A stretch of DNA of 41,339 bases from Gammaproteobacteria bacterium Ga0074134 (GTDB lineage: Bacteria > Pseudomonadota > Gammaproteobacteria > Ga0077554 > Ga007554), in NCBI GenBank assembly GCA_001464965.1, contig LNEJ01000023.1, positions 1 through 41,339 of the forward strand, written 5' to 3'. Made by a program: the position numbers and the translations under genes. Each line of letters starts with the position of its first letter. The first letter of the stretch is position 1. The notes under the pieces were generated by a model that saw only the letters and a list, made by a program, of their open reading frames with translations, was not told the origin of the DNA and ran no database searches. Below are positions 1 to 10,698 of the stretch, piece by piece.

Positions 1-59
1 CCACACACGCATAACGGTGGGCTGGCACCGAATGCGGCAGAGAAGCAGTATTGGATGGA

Positions 60-458
60 CTATAAAACCGTGGCCAAAAAGACTTGACCACTACACTCTA
101 CATCAATGGTTGTGTTCGGTTGCAGCAACAAATCCGCGACAGCGAGGCCATTCTTGTATACGGAAAACTCAATTGGCATTCGCGAGTAGCGGTTTGTTCC
201 CTCGGGCGTAGGTTGAAACTTAATATCGTCTGCTGAACATTGAGACCAATGTATTCTTTCGATAGCCGGGATCTTTAGATTGGGGAATACAGCTCGCAAT
301 AGAGATTTATCTTCCTTTCGCTGCGTATCGCAAAGCAGTAGTCGCAGTTGCCCAGCGAGCGGGCGGTACATATGTGATTTTCCTGAGTATATGCACTCGA
401 GGCAAGTGTCGACAACCCTTAGTGATTCTTGCAGCTGACTTGTCAGATACTGGTTCAT
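60..458 (-). CDS. Hypothetical protein, 132 aa
   Basis: I do not recognise this protein with certainty. It is an intact ORF with a soluble, mixed-composition sequence (start MNQYLTSQLQES, then a stretch containing YRPLAGQLRLLLCD), no signal peptide and no membrane segment. It loosely recalls short uncharacterised proteins that continue further at the C-terminus, so the TAG at 60-62 could be a premature stop; this is from memory only. It lies 40 bp downstream of amrA on the same strand. Two 60-base lines in the gene count at about 42% and 47% GC, clearly below the neighbouring amr genes, so it may be a recent arrival. No good ribosome-binding site is evident before the ATG. Function unknown. 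Confidence 0.5.
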   Translation of the reverse strand: MNQYLTSQLQESLRVVDTCLECIYSGKSHMYRPLAGQLRLLLCDTQRKEDKSLLRAVFPNLKIPAIERIHWSQCSADDIKFQPTPEGTNRYSRMPIEFSVYKNGLAVADLLLQPNTTIDVECSGQVFLATVL

Positions 459-498
459 TCTCGGTTCGACGCCTAACTGAGGTTTTTAGGATGAGATT

Positions 499-1083
499 TC
501 ACTCAACAGTTTGCACTGTATAGCGTCGTACCCGGATTGTTTTTGACCAATAACCGGCGGGCAGCCCGGCCTTGAGTTTGAGTTGCCGGAGGAAATCCTC
601 AGGCTGTGGAAGTGATTCCCATACGGCGGGCAGAAAAGTGCTCCGGTAGCTGTCTTCCTCAATAATCAGGCCGTCGATGCCTGGCCGAAGCTGAGCAAGA
701 AGATCCGCCTCGCCGGTAATGGGCATCTCTTCGGGGTGAGATAAAACCGAGATGTGGATATCCAGTTGCTTAAACTCCAGCCGGCTCAGCGGCGGAAAGC
801 GCGGGTCGCGGAAGGCGGCGGCATAGGCGTTGGCCGCCACGTCGAGCGCCAGCGGGCGGAAGGCCTCCAGGGCGCCGATACAGCCACGCAGGTTGCGCTG
901 CATGTGCAGCGTGACAAAGCTGGCGGCAGGTGTCTGCAGTGCCTGAGGATAATCCCCAATGGCCACGGGCAGGGGCTGTTTGTAGTTCAGGCCATAGTCG
1001 ATGGCATCGGCCGCCAATTTCAGCAGTGTCTCCCTGTGCAGGTGCAGATCAGTTGTGCTAGAACCTGTCTGTGAGTAAATCAT
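499..1083 (-). CDS. amrA: AmmeMemoRadiSam system protein A (AMMECR1 domain)
   Basis: This is an AMMECR1-domain protein of about 194 aa. The family signature is present: LRGCIGALEAFRPL, then FRDPRFPPLSRLEF and the HISVLSHPEEM strand; the C-terminus ends near the usual family length. Family members occur with a Memo-like protein and a radical SAM enzyme; the biochemical role in bacteria is not established. The start is problematic: amrA is preceded by a MITE-like element, and all in-frame candidates (TTG 1116, GTG 1107, ATG 1083) fall inside its left terminal repeat. The conserved domain begins only around HRETLLKLAADAI, about 15 residues after the ATG at 1083. I chose that ATG because the longer N-terminus would be wholly element-derived. 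The native start and upstream signals appear to have been replaced. Confidence 0.85.
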   Translation of the reverse strand: MIYSQTGSSTTDLHLHRETLLKLAADAIDYGLNYKQPLPVAIGDYPQALQTPAASFVTLHMQRNLRGCIGALEAFRPLALDVAANAYAAAFRDPRFPPLSRLEFKQLDIHISVLSHPEEMPITGEADLLAQLRPGIDGLIIEEDSYRSTFLPAVWESLPQPEDFLRQLKLKAGLPAGYWSKTIRVRRYTVQTVE

Positions 1084-1314
1084 CCCCGCGTTGCTGCCCC
1101 AAAACACGCCAGGCAAGGCGCGGGACGCAAAATATGGTTTGTGCTAGTGAGCGGCGAGCAACGCCGCATGGCGTGTTTTGGGGCGCAACCCGAAGGGACG
1201 GGGGGCGGTTGCGCGCAGTGCGGCGTCACACTACGCTCAGCGTTCCTTGCTCTGCACACCCTGTATATGAAGGGCGGCCTCCGTCGCAGGGATGATTTAT
1301 TCACAGACAGGCTC
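1061..1314. mobile_element. MITE-like element, copy 1 (254 bp, 29-bp terminal inverted repeats)
   Basis: The left end (1061-1089) begins GAACCTGTCTGTGAGTAAAT, and the reverse complement of the right end (1286-1314) begins GAGCCTGTCTGTGAATAAAT; 26 of 29 positions match. Inside, a second inverted pair lies at 1090-1110 and 1170-1189 (core CCCCAAAACACGCC), differing by one base, so the left part can fold extensively. There is no transposase; ORFs crossing it are low-complexity shadows. The element begins directly after the TGA of amrB (1315-1317, minus strand) and ends within the 5' end of amrA. No clear target-site duplication is visible. The first 62 bp recur at 41244-41305 with three mismatches, proving it is a dispersed repeat. 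The parent transposon family cannot be assigned by eye. Confidence 0.85.
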
Positions 1315-2109
1315 TCATTCATGATAGCCAAAGACATAAGCGCCATACCCTACCACTTGATCGCGTGGGCCGGCGGTGTCTCCCGAATTGCGCAGATCAA
1401 CTGTTTCTGCCTGCAAGTAGTGTTTTTTCGCAGCGTATAACAGGCCATTGACGGGATTACGTCCGCAAGCATCTTCATAGTGTATGTCTTGCGGCCGTAG
1501 CGCCTCGATGGCGTGTGACGTGGCACTATCTAGCCTGCGGGCGGTTTCGTAGTCATGGTAATGGCTGAGGTCGGAGCTGATTACGATGAGGGTTTCCGGT
1601 CCTCCCCACAGTACCTCCAGCACTTCATCGATCTCCTCCGGCGTGGCATCGCCCACTACCAGTGGCACCAGCATGAAATCACGCAGCACTTCCTGCAGAA
1701 AGGGCAGATGCACCTCCAGACTGTGTTCCTCAGCATGCGCCTGATCCAGCACGTGCACCTGGGGCAGTGACAGAATCAGATTAATGGGTACATAGTCGAT
1801 AGGTATACTGCCCAGCGGAGTTGCAAAGGCATAAGCGCTGCTCACCGCCAGCCCGCGGAACGCCACATGATGTGCCGGGCCAAGCAACACCACTCGCCTG
1901 ATAATGTCGCGCGCAGGCTTGAGGCGCGCATAGGCGCTTGCCGCCACTGGGCCGGAGTAAATATAGCCGGCATGGGGCACAATAATTGCCTTTGGCACAG
2001 GCCCGGAAGATTCTGCCTCGTTTAGCAAACCCGCCACCATGGCGTGTAACGCACGCGCATTGGCGGGATAAAATTGGCCTGCGACGGCCGGATGGCGCAC
2101 GGTAGTCAT
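1315..2109 (-). CDS. amrB: AmmeMemoRadiSam system protein B (Memo-like)
   Basis: This 264-aa protein belongs to the Memo family, whose fold resembles class III extradiol dioxygenases (LigB). The putative metal-site residues are visible: His46 in VPHAGYIYSGP, His80/His81 in LLGPAHH, His129 in EEHSLEVHLPF, the SSDLSHY segment around His183, and Cys215 in DACGRNPV. Human MEMO1 binds metal through equivalent His/Cys residues; the bacterial role is unresolved. The gene is divergent from amrS and would originally have been followed directly by amrA. Its stop codon abuts the right end of the inserted MITE-like element, so the coding sequence itself looks intact (C-terminus GAYVFGYHE, normal for the family). 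Confidence 0.92.
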   Translation of the reverse strand: MTTVRHPAVAGQFYPANARALHAMVAGLLNEAESSGPVPKAIIVPHAGYIYSGPVAASAYARLKPARDIIRRVVLLGPAHHVAFRGLAVSSAYAFATPLGSIPIDYVPINLILSLPQVHVLDQAHAEEHSLEVHLPFLQEVLRDFMLVPLVVGDATPEEIDEVLEVLWGGPETLIVISSDLSHYHDYETARRLDSATSHAIEALRPQDIHYEDACGRNPVNGLLYAAKKHYLQAETVDLRNSGDTAGPRDQVVGYGAYVFGYHE

Positions 2110-2237
2110 CGCTTTACCCCTTCGCTGGATTCATAATTTGAAAATGGCGGCAATACCTGACACTTTCAAGGTGGCGCTTGAATTTCCGGTGATCGCTCGC
2201 CATTTATATAAGATAGCCTGCCGCTAGGAGAGATGTC

Positions 2238-3335
2238 ATGACCACTCAGCCCATGAGCGCCATAGTTCCCACTAAATATTGGCATGTTATTGAGGATGGA
2301 CGTATCCAGTGTGACCTTTGTCCACGGTTTTGCAAGCTCCACGAAGGACAGCATGGGTTGTGTTTTGTGCGTGCGCGCCAGAACCATCAAATCGTCCTGA
2401 CCACCTATGGCCGTTCCAGCGGCTATTGCGTCGACCCCATCGAGAAAAAACCGCTCAATCATTTTCTGCCAGGAACGCCGATCCTGTCTTTTGGCACTGC
2501 CGGATGCAATCTCGCCTGCAAGTTTTGTCAGAACTGGGATATCAGCAAGGCGCGCGAGACGGATGTGCTCGCCGACCAGGCCCCGCCGGAATTGATTGCC
2601 CGCGCCGCGAAAAAACTGGGATGCAGCAGCGTTGCCTATACCTACAATGATCCGGTTATTTTCATGGAATATGCCATCGATGCCGCCAAGGCGTGCCGTA
2701 CGTTGGGTATTAAATCTGTGGCCGTCACCGCCGGCTATATCACCGAGGAGCCGCGCAAGGAATTTTTCAGCTACATGGACGCGGCGAATGTCGACCTCAA
2801 GGCCTTCACGGAGCAGTTCTACCACAAGATCTGCGGTGGGCATTTGCAGCCGGTGCTGGACACACTCAAATACCTCAAGCATGAGACCAATGTCTGGTTC
2901 GAGATCACCACTTTGCTGATACCGGGGGAGAACGATTCCGATCAGGAGCTGGAAGAGATGACACGATGGGTAGTGGAAAATCTGGGCCCGGATGTGCCCC
3001 ACCATTTCACTGCCTTTCATCCCGACTGGAAGATGTTGGACAAGCCGCCCACCCCGCCCGAAACCCTGACCCGCGCGCGCCGCATTGCCATGAAGAACGG
3101 CATACGCTATGCCTATACCGGTAATGTACGTGACGTTGAGGGCGGCAGCACCTATTGTCATCAATGCGGTAAAAAACTGATCGGACGCGATTGGTATGTG
3201 ATCACTGAATGGCATCTCACTGATGATGGCCATTGCCAAAGCTGCAGCACCCGATGTGCTGGGGTATTTCACGGCCCAGCGGGGGACTGGGGGCCGCGGC
3301 GGCTGCCGGTGCGGCTTAAGGATTTTGCAGTGTAA
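2238..3335 (+). CDS. amrS: AmmeMemoRadiSam system radical SAM enzyme
   Basis: This 365-aa protein carries the radical SAM iron-sulfur motif CNLACKFC (Cys90, Cys94, Cys97), preceded by a four-cysteine N-terminal segment (C25, C28, C32, C42). A C-terminal zinc-ribbon-like part contains YCHQCGKK and CQSC. These features match the third component of the AmmeMemoRadiSam trio, related to pyruvate formate-lyase activating enzymes. The substrate is not known. A strong ribosome-binding site (AGGAGAG) lies 5-10 bases before the ATG. The gene is transcribed divergently from amrB across a 128-bp intergenic region, so amrS and amrBA are probably co-regulated but separately transcribed. Confidence 0.93.
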   Translation: MTTQPMSAIVPTKYWHVIEDGRIQCDLCPRFCKLHEGQHGLCFVRARQNHQIVLTTYGRSSGYCVDPIEKKPLNHFLPGTPILSFGTAGCNLACKFCQNWDISKARETDVLADQAPPELIARAAKKLGCSSVAYTYNDPVIFMEYAIDAAKACRTLGIKSVAVTAGYITEEPRKEFFSYMDAANVDLKAFTEQFYHKICGGHLQPVLDTLKYLKHETNVWFEITTLLIPGENDSDQELEEMTRWVVENLGPDVPHHFTAFHPDWKMLDKPPTPPETLTRARRIAMKNGIRYAYTGNVRDVEGGSTYCHQCGKKLIGRDWYVITEWHLTDDGHCQSCSTRCAGVFHGPAGDWGPRRLPVRLKDFAV

Positions 3336-3377
3336 CGATAAGCCATAAGGAGGGAAACTACCTTATACTCAATGCCG

Positions 3378-3494
3378 TTAACTTAAGGTCTCGTAAATGC
3401 AGGTTGGGTCAAGAAATAATAGGCACCGTAGGGTGCACCCTATATCAAAAACGAGGAGCGGCATGCTCCTTAACTTAATGGTGTTGACCTTAAG
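3378..3494. repeat. Cluster of short repeats and palindromes between amrS and the next gene
   Basis: The 9-mer TTAACTTAA occurs as a direct repeat at 3378-3386 and 3470-3478, enclosing 83 bp. That segment holds a perfect 14-bp palindrome TAGGGTGCACCCTA (3429-3442) and a hairpin AGGAGC-ggcat-GCTCCT (3454-3470). CTTAAGGTC (3382-3390) and GACCTTAAG (3486-3494) form an outer 9-bp inverted repeat. The GTAGGGTGCACC motif resembles dispersed REP-like sequences of proteobacteria. It may serve as terminator structure for amrS, but there is no T-run. The role is inferred. Confidence 0.4.
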
Positions 3495-3524
3495 ACTGAT
3501 AAGAACAATTGCCAAGGGGGGCAC

Positions 3525-4814
3525 ATGCTGAAAAGGACTGCGTCGGACATCAAACTGTTTGCATCATTGTTGCGCCGTTTCCTGCTGGCACCGCTTCGTA
3601 GATTTGTTTTGATACCCATCCTGATGGCGATTATCGGGGTCGTCATTGTGGGCCGGGTCACTGACTGGTGGACCGGCCCGGACAGTTACTACATTTATCT
3701 CGCAGGCGATTACCGGAACGATCCGGCGATTGCCAAGATATTTGAAGGTTTTCTGGGCGCGCCGTGCGAGAAATCCGATGGGGAAATCATCCGGGACAAG
3801 GGTGTCGACGGCGTACCCATCAGAGTTAAGTGCCTGGATGACCGGGGCGATCCTGCCGAGGTTCGCCGGATCTCTAGCGACCTTGCTCACCGCGCTGATA
3901 CCCTCATGGTTATGGGGCATGTCTATAGCACGCTGACTAAGGAGGCATTGCCCAATTATCTGCGACAAGCCCAGCCCGCCATTCCCGTTGTCCTCACTGC
4001 GGAGACCAATCCGCAATTGATTCCTGCCAAGAAAGCGGGGGGCGATTATGATCCGGTATTTCGCCTGGCGCCCACGGATGATGAGCAAGCGGCCAAAGCC
4101 GCGCAGTTTGCTATCGACAACGCCAAACAGGTTTTGTGGGTCGTGGAGGATGAGCGCAACCCGGTTTACTCCAAGTACCTCGCGCTGGAATTTGTCCGGC
4201 GGGTGCAAGAAAAGGAGGGGAAGGTGGTGCTGTGGTCGACCAATATGTCGGTGCCGCCTGCTGAAACGCTCAATAAGCTAAAAATCGATTTTGTTTTCTT
4301 TGCCGGAGACTGGTCGAACGCTTTGATATTGATCAGGCAGATCAAGCGCATATTTCCTCCGCATCGAATGCCTGTGCTTTTCTTGAGTGACGCAGCCGTA
4401 GATCAACAACTTCTCAAATACGGAGGGAAGGAATTGGATGGGTTGAGCATATATCTTGGTTATCCACTCAAGGCGGTCCAATTCAAGGACAGTGGTTTTG
4501 AGCTATTCGGAAAAGATGCCCGGTCGATCATTGACCGGCTGCTTGTCGATACAGATCAACATTTCGTCGAGGAGAGCCAGGCGCACTCACGATTCAAATA
4601 CTGGAGCATGTTGCTTTTAAACAGGCACGAGGTCGAGGATGCGCGAGCCGCATTGAAATCACGGATGATGAAGGCGGTTCTCGAAGAGCGCAAATTTTTA
4701 GGTGTTTTAGGCGAGTACCAGTTTGCTCACAATGGCAACAATAAACAAGCCCAATGGCGTATCTGGGAAGTGAAGAAGGAAAACGGCGTATATCAATTCG
4801 TCGATGCTGAATGA
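3525..4814 (+). CDS. Membrane-anchored periplasmic-binding-fold protein (type I, LivK-like)
   Basis: This 429-aa protein has one transmembrane segment at about residues 27-43 ([17 protein letters not shown]) preceded by basic residues, so the rest should be periplasmic with an uncleaved anchor. The body resembles type I periplasmic-binding-fold (branched-chain amino acid binding/receptor ligand-binding) proteins: alternating strands such as [49 protein letters not shown] and [10 protein letters not shown]. No ABC permease or ATPase is adjacent, so transport is not supported; ligand sensing or recruitment is equally possible. A G-rich ribosome-binding site precedes the ATG. Its stop overlaps the nfi start (ATGA), implying co-transcription, although a functional link with DNA repair is not obvious. 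Confidence 0.75.
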   Translation: MLKRTASDIKLFASLLRRFLLAPLRRFVLIPILMAIIGVVIVGRVTDWWTGPDSYYIYLAGDYRNDPAIAKIFEGFLGAPCEKSDGEIIRDKGVDGVPIRVKCLDDRGDPAEVRRISSDLAHRADTLMVMGHVYSTLTKEALPNYLRQAQPAIPVVLTAETNPQLIPAKKAGGDYDPVFRLAPTDDEQAAKAAQFAIDNAKQVLWVVEDERNPVYSKYLALEFVRRVQEKEGKVVLWSTNMSVPPAETLNKLKIDFVFFAGDWSNALILIRQIKRIFPPHRMPVLFLSDAAVDQQLLKYGGKELDGLSIYLGYPLKAVQFKDSGFELFGKDARSIIDRLLVDTDQHFVEESQAHSRFKYWSMLLLNRHEVEDARAALKSRMMKAVLEERKFLGVLGEYQFAHNGNNKQAQWRIWEVKKENGVYQFVDAE

Positions 4815-5479
4815 CGATAATGCAATTCGATCCACATCACCCTTGGGGTGTCACATCCAAGCAAGCCATCGCCATCCAGCAGCAATTACGCAAGGAAGTC
4901 ATCACCGAAGACAGGCTCGGAGAGGTGCGCCACGTGGCCGGTGTGGATGTGGGCTTCGAACAGAATAACATCATCACCCGCGCCGCAGTAGCAGTGCTTG
5001 GCCTGCCCGAGCTGCAATTGCTCGACAGTGCGATTGCACGTCTGCCGACATCCTTTCCCTATGTTCCGGGCCTGCTCTCCTTCCGTGAAGTTCCCACAAT
5101 ACTGGAGGCCCTTGAACAATTATCCACGCCGCCCGATCTGTTGCTATGCGACGGCCAAGGCATTGCCCACCCGCGCCGTTTCGGTATCGCCAGCCACCTC
5201 GGTGTGTTGACCGGCATTCCTTCCATTGGCGTGGCGAAAACGCGCCTGACCGGAATACATGCGCCCGTGCCCGATGTGCGCGGTGCCTGGGTGCCATTAT
5301 TGGATAAAGGCGATGTCATAGGCGCAGTGTTGCGTACCCGCGTCCATGTCAAACCCGTTTACGTGTCCATCGGACACCGCGTGAGCCTGGAGACTGCGAT
5401 CGACTATGTGATGCGTTGCACCACCAAATATCGGCTACCCGAGACCACGCGCTGGGCGCATCGTATGGCGTCTGGATAG
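4811..5479 (+). CDS. nfi: Endonuclease V (deoxyinosine 3' endonuclease)
   Basis: Endonuclease V nicks DNA near deoxyinosine, acting in repair of deaminated adenine. The 222-aa product shows the family motifs in order: GVDVGFE with Asp46, [14 protein letters not shown] with Glu93, [11 protein letters not shown] with Asp114 and His120, IGVAKTRL, and the C-terminal [13 protein letters not shown]. The length matches E. coli Nfi. The ATG at 4811 overlaps the preceding stop codon as ATGA, typical of translational coupling; a second in-frame ATG three codons on (MQFDPHH) is an alternative start. The segment after the gene leads directly to the convergent exported-protein gene. Confidence 0.95.
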   Translation: MTIMQFDPHHPWGVTSKQAIAIQQQLRKEVITEDRLGEVRHVAGVDVGFEQNNIITRAAVAVLGLPELQLLDSAIARLPTSFPYVPGLLSFREVPTILEALEQLSTPPDLLLCDGQGIAHPRRFGIASHLGVLTGIPSIGVAKTRLTGIHAPVPDVRGAWVPLLDKGDVIGAVLRTRVHVKPVYVSIGHRVSLETAIDYVMRCTTKYRLPETTRWAHRMASG

Positions 5480-5533
5480 ATGTTGCGGCAGGGCAACAAA
5501 AGCAGCGTGCGCCATGCGCATGAAAATGCTGCG

Positions 5534-6742
5534 TCAATCGCGCCCGAACCGCAACACCTTCCGCGCCGTGTCGCTTACGCGGCTCACGGCTTGGGCGAGA
5601 TCCATGCTGAGTATCACTCCGGTATCCTTGTCGCTATAGGTGATGCCCAGATCAAAACTGTTGCGGTAGTGCACCATCAGGCCATAGCGCAAATCCTTGG
5701 TGGCGGCGCGGTCGGCATAACTTGCGAGCACCGACCATCCCAGTGCGTTCTTCATGTCGCCCGACTCTCCCCAGCGCCAGCGGTTGTAGCCGAACATCTC
5801 AATGTACACGACGGGCTTGAACTGCTGACCATCGGGCGCGGCTCCCACGTATTCCATGCCGACATTCGGGTGCAATACGATCCATTGCGATGTGGGCGAC
5901 GGGAGGAAACCGAGCTTGTTGCCGTGCGCGTCTTCCGGGCGTGGGTCGTGTTTCTTCAGCCACGCGCCGTTCAACGCCAGTTCCCAGGGGTACTGGAACA
6001 AGGCTTCATCGAAGTAGGCGCCCCACTGGCGGTCGCGGCGCCGGGCATCGGCATAGTGGGCGTCGATGATAGGCCGTGAATAGTAAGTAAGGCTCCTTTC
6101 CACCAGTCGGACGTAGCGCAGGATATCCTGGGCGGCTGTGTATACCTGCTGGCAGTCAGGTCCTGGCGGAAGCGCCGGGCAGGCTGTGTCGATGAAGCCT
6201 GCAAAGAGTGTGATGTCGATACGCAGGGTCACGTCCACGGGTTTGCTTAAGCTGCCCGTGTTGCGGTCGTATTGCCAGTAAGCAGGCCGCTGCAATCCTT
6301 CGTCGCTACGCCCGCTTGCTACCGCTGATCGTGCCTCTCTGAGCGCGGACTCAAGACGCTGCAACCGTTCACGCACGCCGAGCGTGTCTTCCCCGCTGAC
6401 GGCAGCGCGTTGCGTAGCAATGGACTGAGTTACCTGTTCCAGCGCCCGCACTGTGGCTTGCCGCCGCTCCTCGTCGCTCACTCCGGGTGCTTGGGGCGAG
6501 CTTGCGGTAGAAAGTGTCGCAGTGACAGCGCGGGTGAGGGCATTGTCGTCCAGGTCACCGCCCAGGCATCCATTTTGTTCAAGGGCGTTGAGCCGGTTAC
6601 GAGATGCAACGGTGTCGACGATGGGGGACGTGTCGAAACGCGCGCATTCCGAGGTCACCGCCAGGGCGGCGGGCGTGGTCAGAATGAAGGCAGCAAAAGC
6701 AAAATAGCGAATGAGCCGCAATGTCATAGTCATCCTAATCAT
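5534..6742 (-). CDS. Exported protein of unknown function, 402 aa
   Basis: I do not recognise this family. The N-terminus has basic residues, a hydrophobic stretch and a plausible signal peptidase I site after PAALA (about residue 28), so export is likely. Residues about 80-155 are helical and Ser/Arg/Gln-rich, possibly coiled coil. The C-terminal 250 residues are rich in Trp/Tyr and beta-like strands (WIVLHPNVGMEYVG, YIEMFGYNRWRW, LRYGLMVHYRNSFDLGITY), suggesting an outer-membrane or periplasmic beta domain. Two Cys residues in CPALPPGPDCQQVY could form a disulfide. It overlaps the end of the upstream hydrolase gene by 8 bp, so both are probably made together. The start could instead be the fourth-codon ATG, which also sits close to the upstream stop. 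Confidence 0.7.
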   Translation of the reverse strand: MIRMTMTLRLIRYFAFAAFILTTPAALAVTSECARFDTSPIVDTVASRNRLNALEQNGCLGGDLDDNALTRAVTATLSTASSPQAPGVSDEERRQATVRALEQVTQSIATQRAAVSGEDTLGVRERLQRLESALREARSAVASGRSDEGLQRPAYWQYDRNTGSLSKPVDVTLRIDITLFAGFIDTACPALPPGPDCQQVYTAAQDILRYVRLVERSLTYYSRPIIDAHYADARRRDRQWGAYFDEALFQYPWELALNGAWLKKHDPRPEDAHGNKLGFLPSPTSQWIVLHPNVGMEYVGAAPDGQQFKPVVYIEMFGYNRWRWGESGDMKNALGWSVLASYADRAATKDLRYGLMVHYRNSFDLGITYSDKDTGVILSMDLAQAVSRVSDTARKVLRFGRD

Positions 6743-7781
6743 CCTTGTTCAACAGATCCTGGAAGCTGCGGAAGGTCTTGATGGTGTCTCGCCAGCCGCT
6801 CTGCTCACTGGGCCAAATCTTTTTCAGTTTCGCAATCCAGCCCTGGAACTGGCCGATGGGAGTGCTGGCTTCGTATTGAGCGCTGGCCGCAGTGGCGGTG
6901 GCGTCGTCGATGATGCTCTGCCAGGTCAGGGTGCGGAACAAGGGGATGTGAACTTTGGGGTTCTTGAGATAGTGCAGGAAGTCGTGAACATTCTTGCTCT
7001 CGATGGCGTTGATCAGCAGGCTCTGATAGCGATTGTCGCGGCGTGTCTCCACATTCGGCCAGTCGTCGAGTGGGCGGAACTGCTTGGGTACCGGGATAGG
7101 GTCCCATTCGTGACGGGCATTGAGAAAGTAGTCGCACACACCACAAGCGGGGTTAACGTCCGGGTGTACCACCGAGGTATAGACATCGGCGTCGGTTTCC
7201 AGCACGCGGCTGACGTTGGCGAGCATCGTCAGCACCTGGCACCGGGTGACGCTGGGCGGCAAGGCGCCGGCGACGCCGGACTGGGTATACATGGCGTGCA
7301 GGGTGTCGTGAGTGACCGATGTGCCCAGCGAATGGGCGATGATCGACCAGCGCAGCGTATCAGTCTGAGGTTGAGCCTTTAATGTCTCGAGGATTTGCAG
7401 GCGCACCGCGTTGCGTATCTGTTCCGCGATTTGGGGTATGAAGCGGTAGAGAATGACATCCAGCACATGGGTGTTAAGAAAGGTTTCACGGTCGGTTTCA
7501 GCCGCATAGCCAGCCAGCAGCTTGGCGGCATTGGCGTCCAGGCCGCCCTGGCTGATGGCCTGCAAGACCTGGTCGGCGTGCTCTTTCCAGGCCTTGCGGC
7601 GCTCGTCGAACTTGTCGTTGTAATAGATTTCCTGGAAGGCAAAGTTTTGATCGAAAGGAACCAGCAGGCTGAGTTGGTTGTACTTGTTGTACAGTCCGCG
7701 AATGAGTTGCTGGACTTCTTTTGACCACCCCGGCTTTGTGTCACCCATGCCATGGACGAGGAAGAGGATGTGTTTTCCCAT
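6735..7781 (-). CDS. Alpha/beta-hydrolase-fold protein (putative esterase/lipase)
   Basis: This 348-aa protein begins with a strand plus oxyanion-hole-like motif, FLVHGMGD (residues 7-14), and carries the nucleophile elbow AHSLG with Ser151, a variant of GxSxG with Ala in the first position. A candidate catalytic-His region lies in NARHEWDPIP. No signal peptide is present, so it is probably cytoplasmic. The substrate is unknown. Its last codons overlap the start of the exported 402-aa protein (shared ATGATTAG), and no other gene separates them. The pair looks like a two-gene operon. Confidence 0.8.
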   Translation of the reverse strand: MGKHILFLVHGMGDTKPGWSKEVQQLIRGLYNKYNQLSLLVPFDQNFAFQEIYYNDKFDERRKAWKEHADQVLQAISQGGLDANAAKLLAGYAAETDRETFLNTHVLDVILYRFIPQIAEQIRNAVRLQILETLKAQPQTDTLRWSIIAHSLGTSVTHDTLHAMYTQSGVAGALPPSVTRCQVLTMLANVSRVLETDADVYTSVVHPDVNPACGVCDYFLNARHEWDPIPVPKQFRPLDDWPNVETRRDNRYQSLLINAIESKNVHDFLHYLKNPKVHIPLFRTLTWQSIIDDATATAASAQYEASTPIGQFQGWIAKLKKIWPSEQSGWRDTIKTFRSFQDLLNKDD

Positions 7782-7954
7782 GTTACCCCCTATATGCTTT
7801 GTCTTATTCCCTGAGCCGCATGCGCACAGTCAAGATACGGCGTTGTCGCTCACATTAGCATAACGTGTGGCATTCGCAACTCTCTGTTGCGTGGGGGGCG
7901 GGGCCCGACGGCCCTGGATGCAGGCGGCCAACTGTTGTTCTTACCTGTCTGGAT

Positions 7955-10698
<2,744 letters not shown>

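Noticed and set aside
471-498. Possible attC recombination site behind amrA
   Set aside because: GTTAGGC is present but only a short CCTAA/TTAGG hairpin precedes it; the 40-bp gap after amrA's stop is too short for an attC and shows no R''/L'' pair.
1080-1346. 88-codon minus-strand frame across the MITE-like element
   Set aside because: It is Arg/Pro/Cys-rich, spans the terminal repeats and the end of amrB out of frame, and has no domain; an artefact of the repeat.
2166-3272. 368-codon frame opposite amrS
   Set aside because: It is antisense to a clear radical SAM gene with all motifs on the plus strand; composition is that of a shadow frame.
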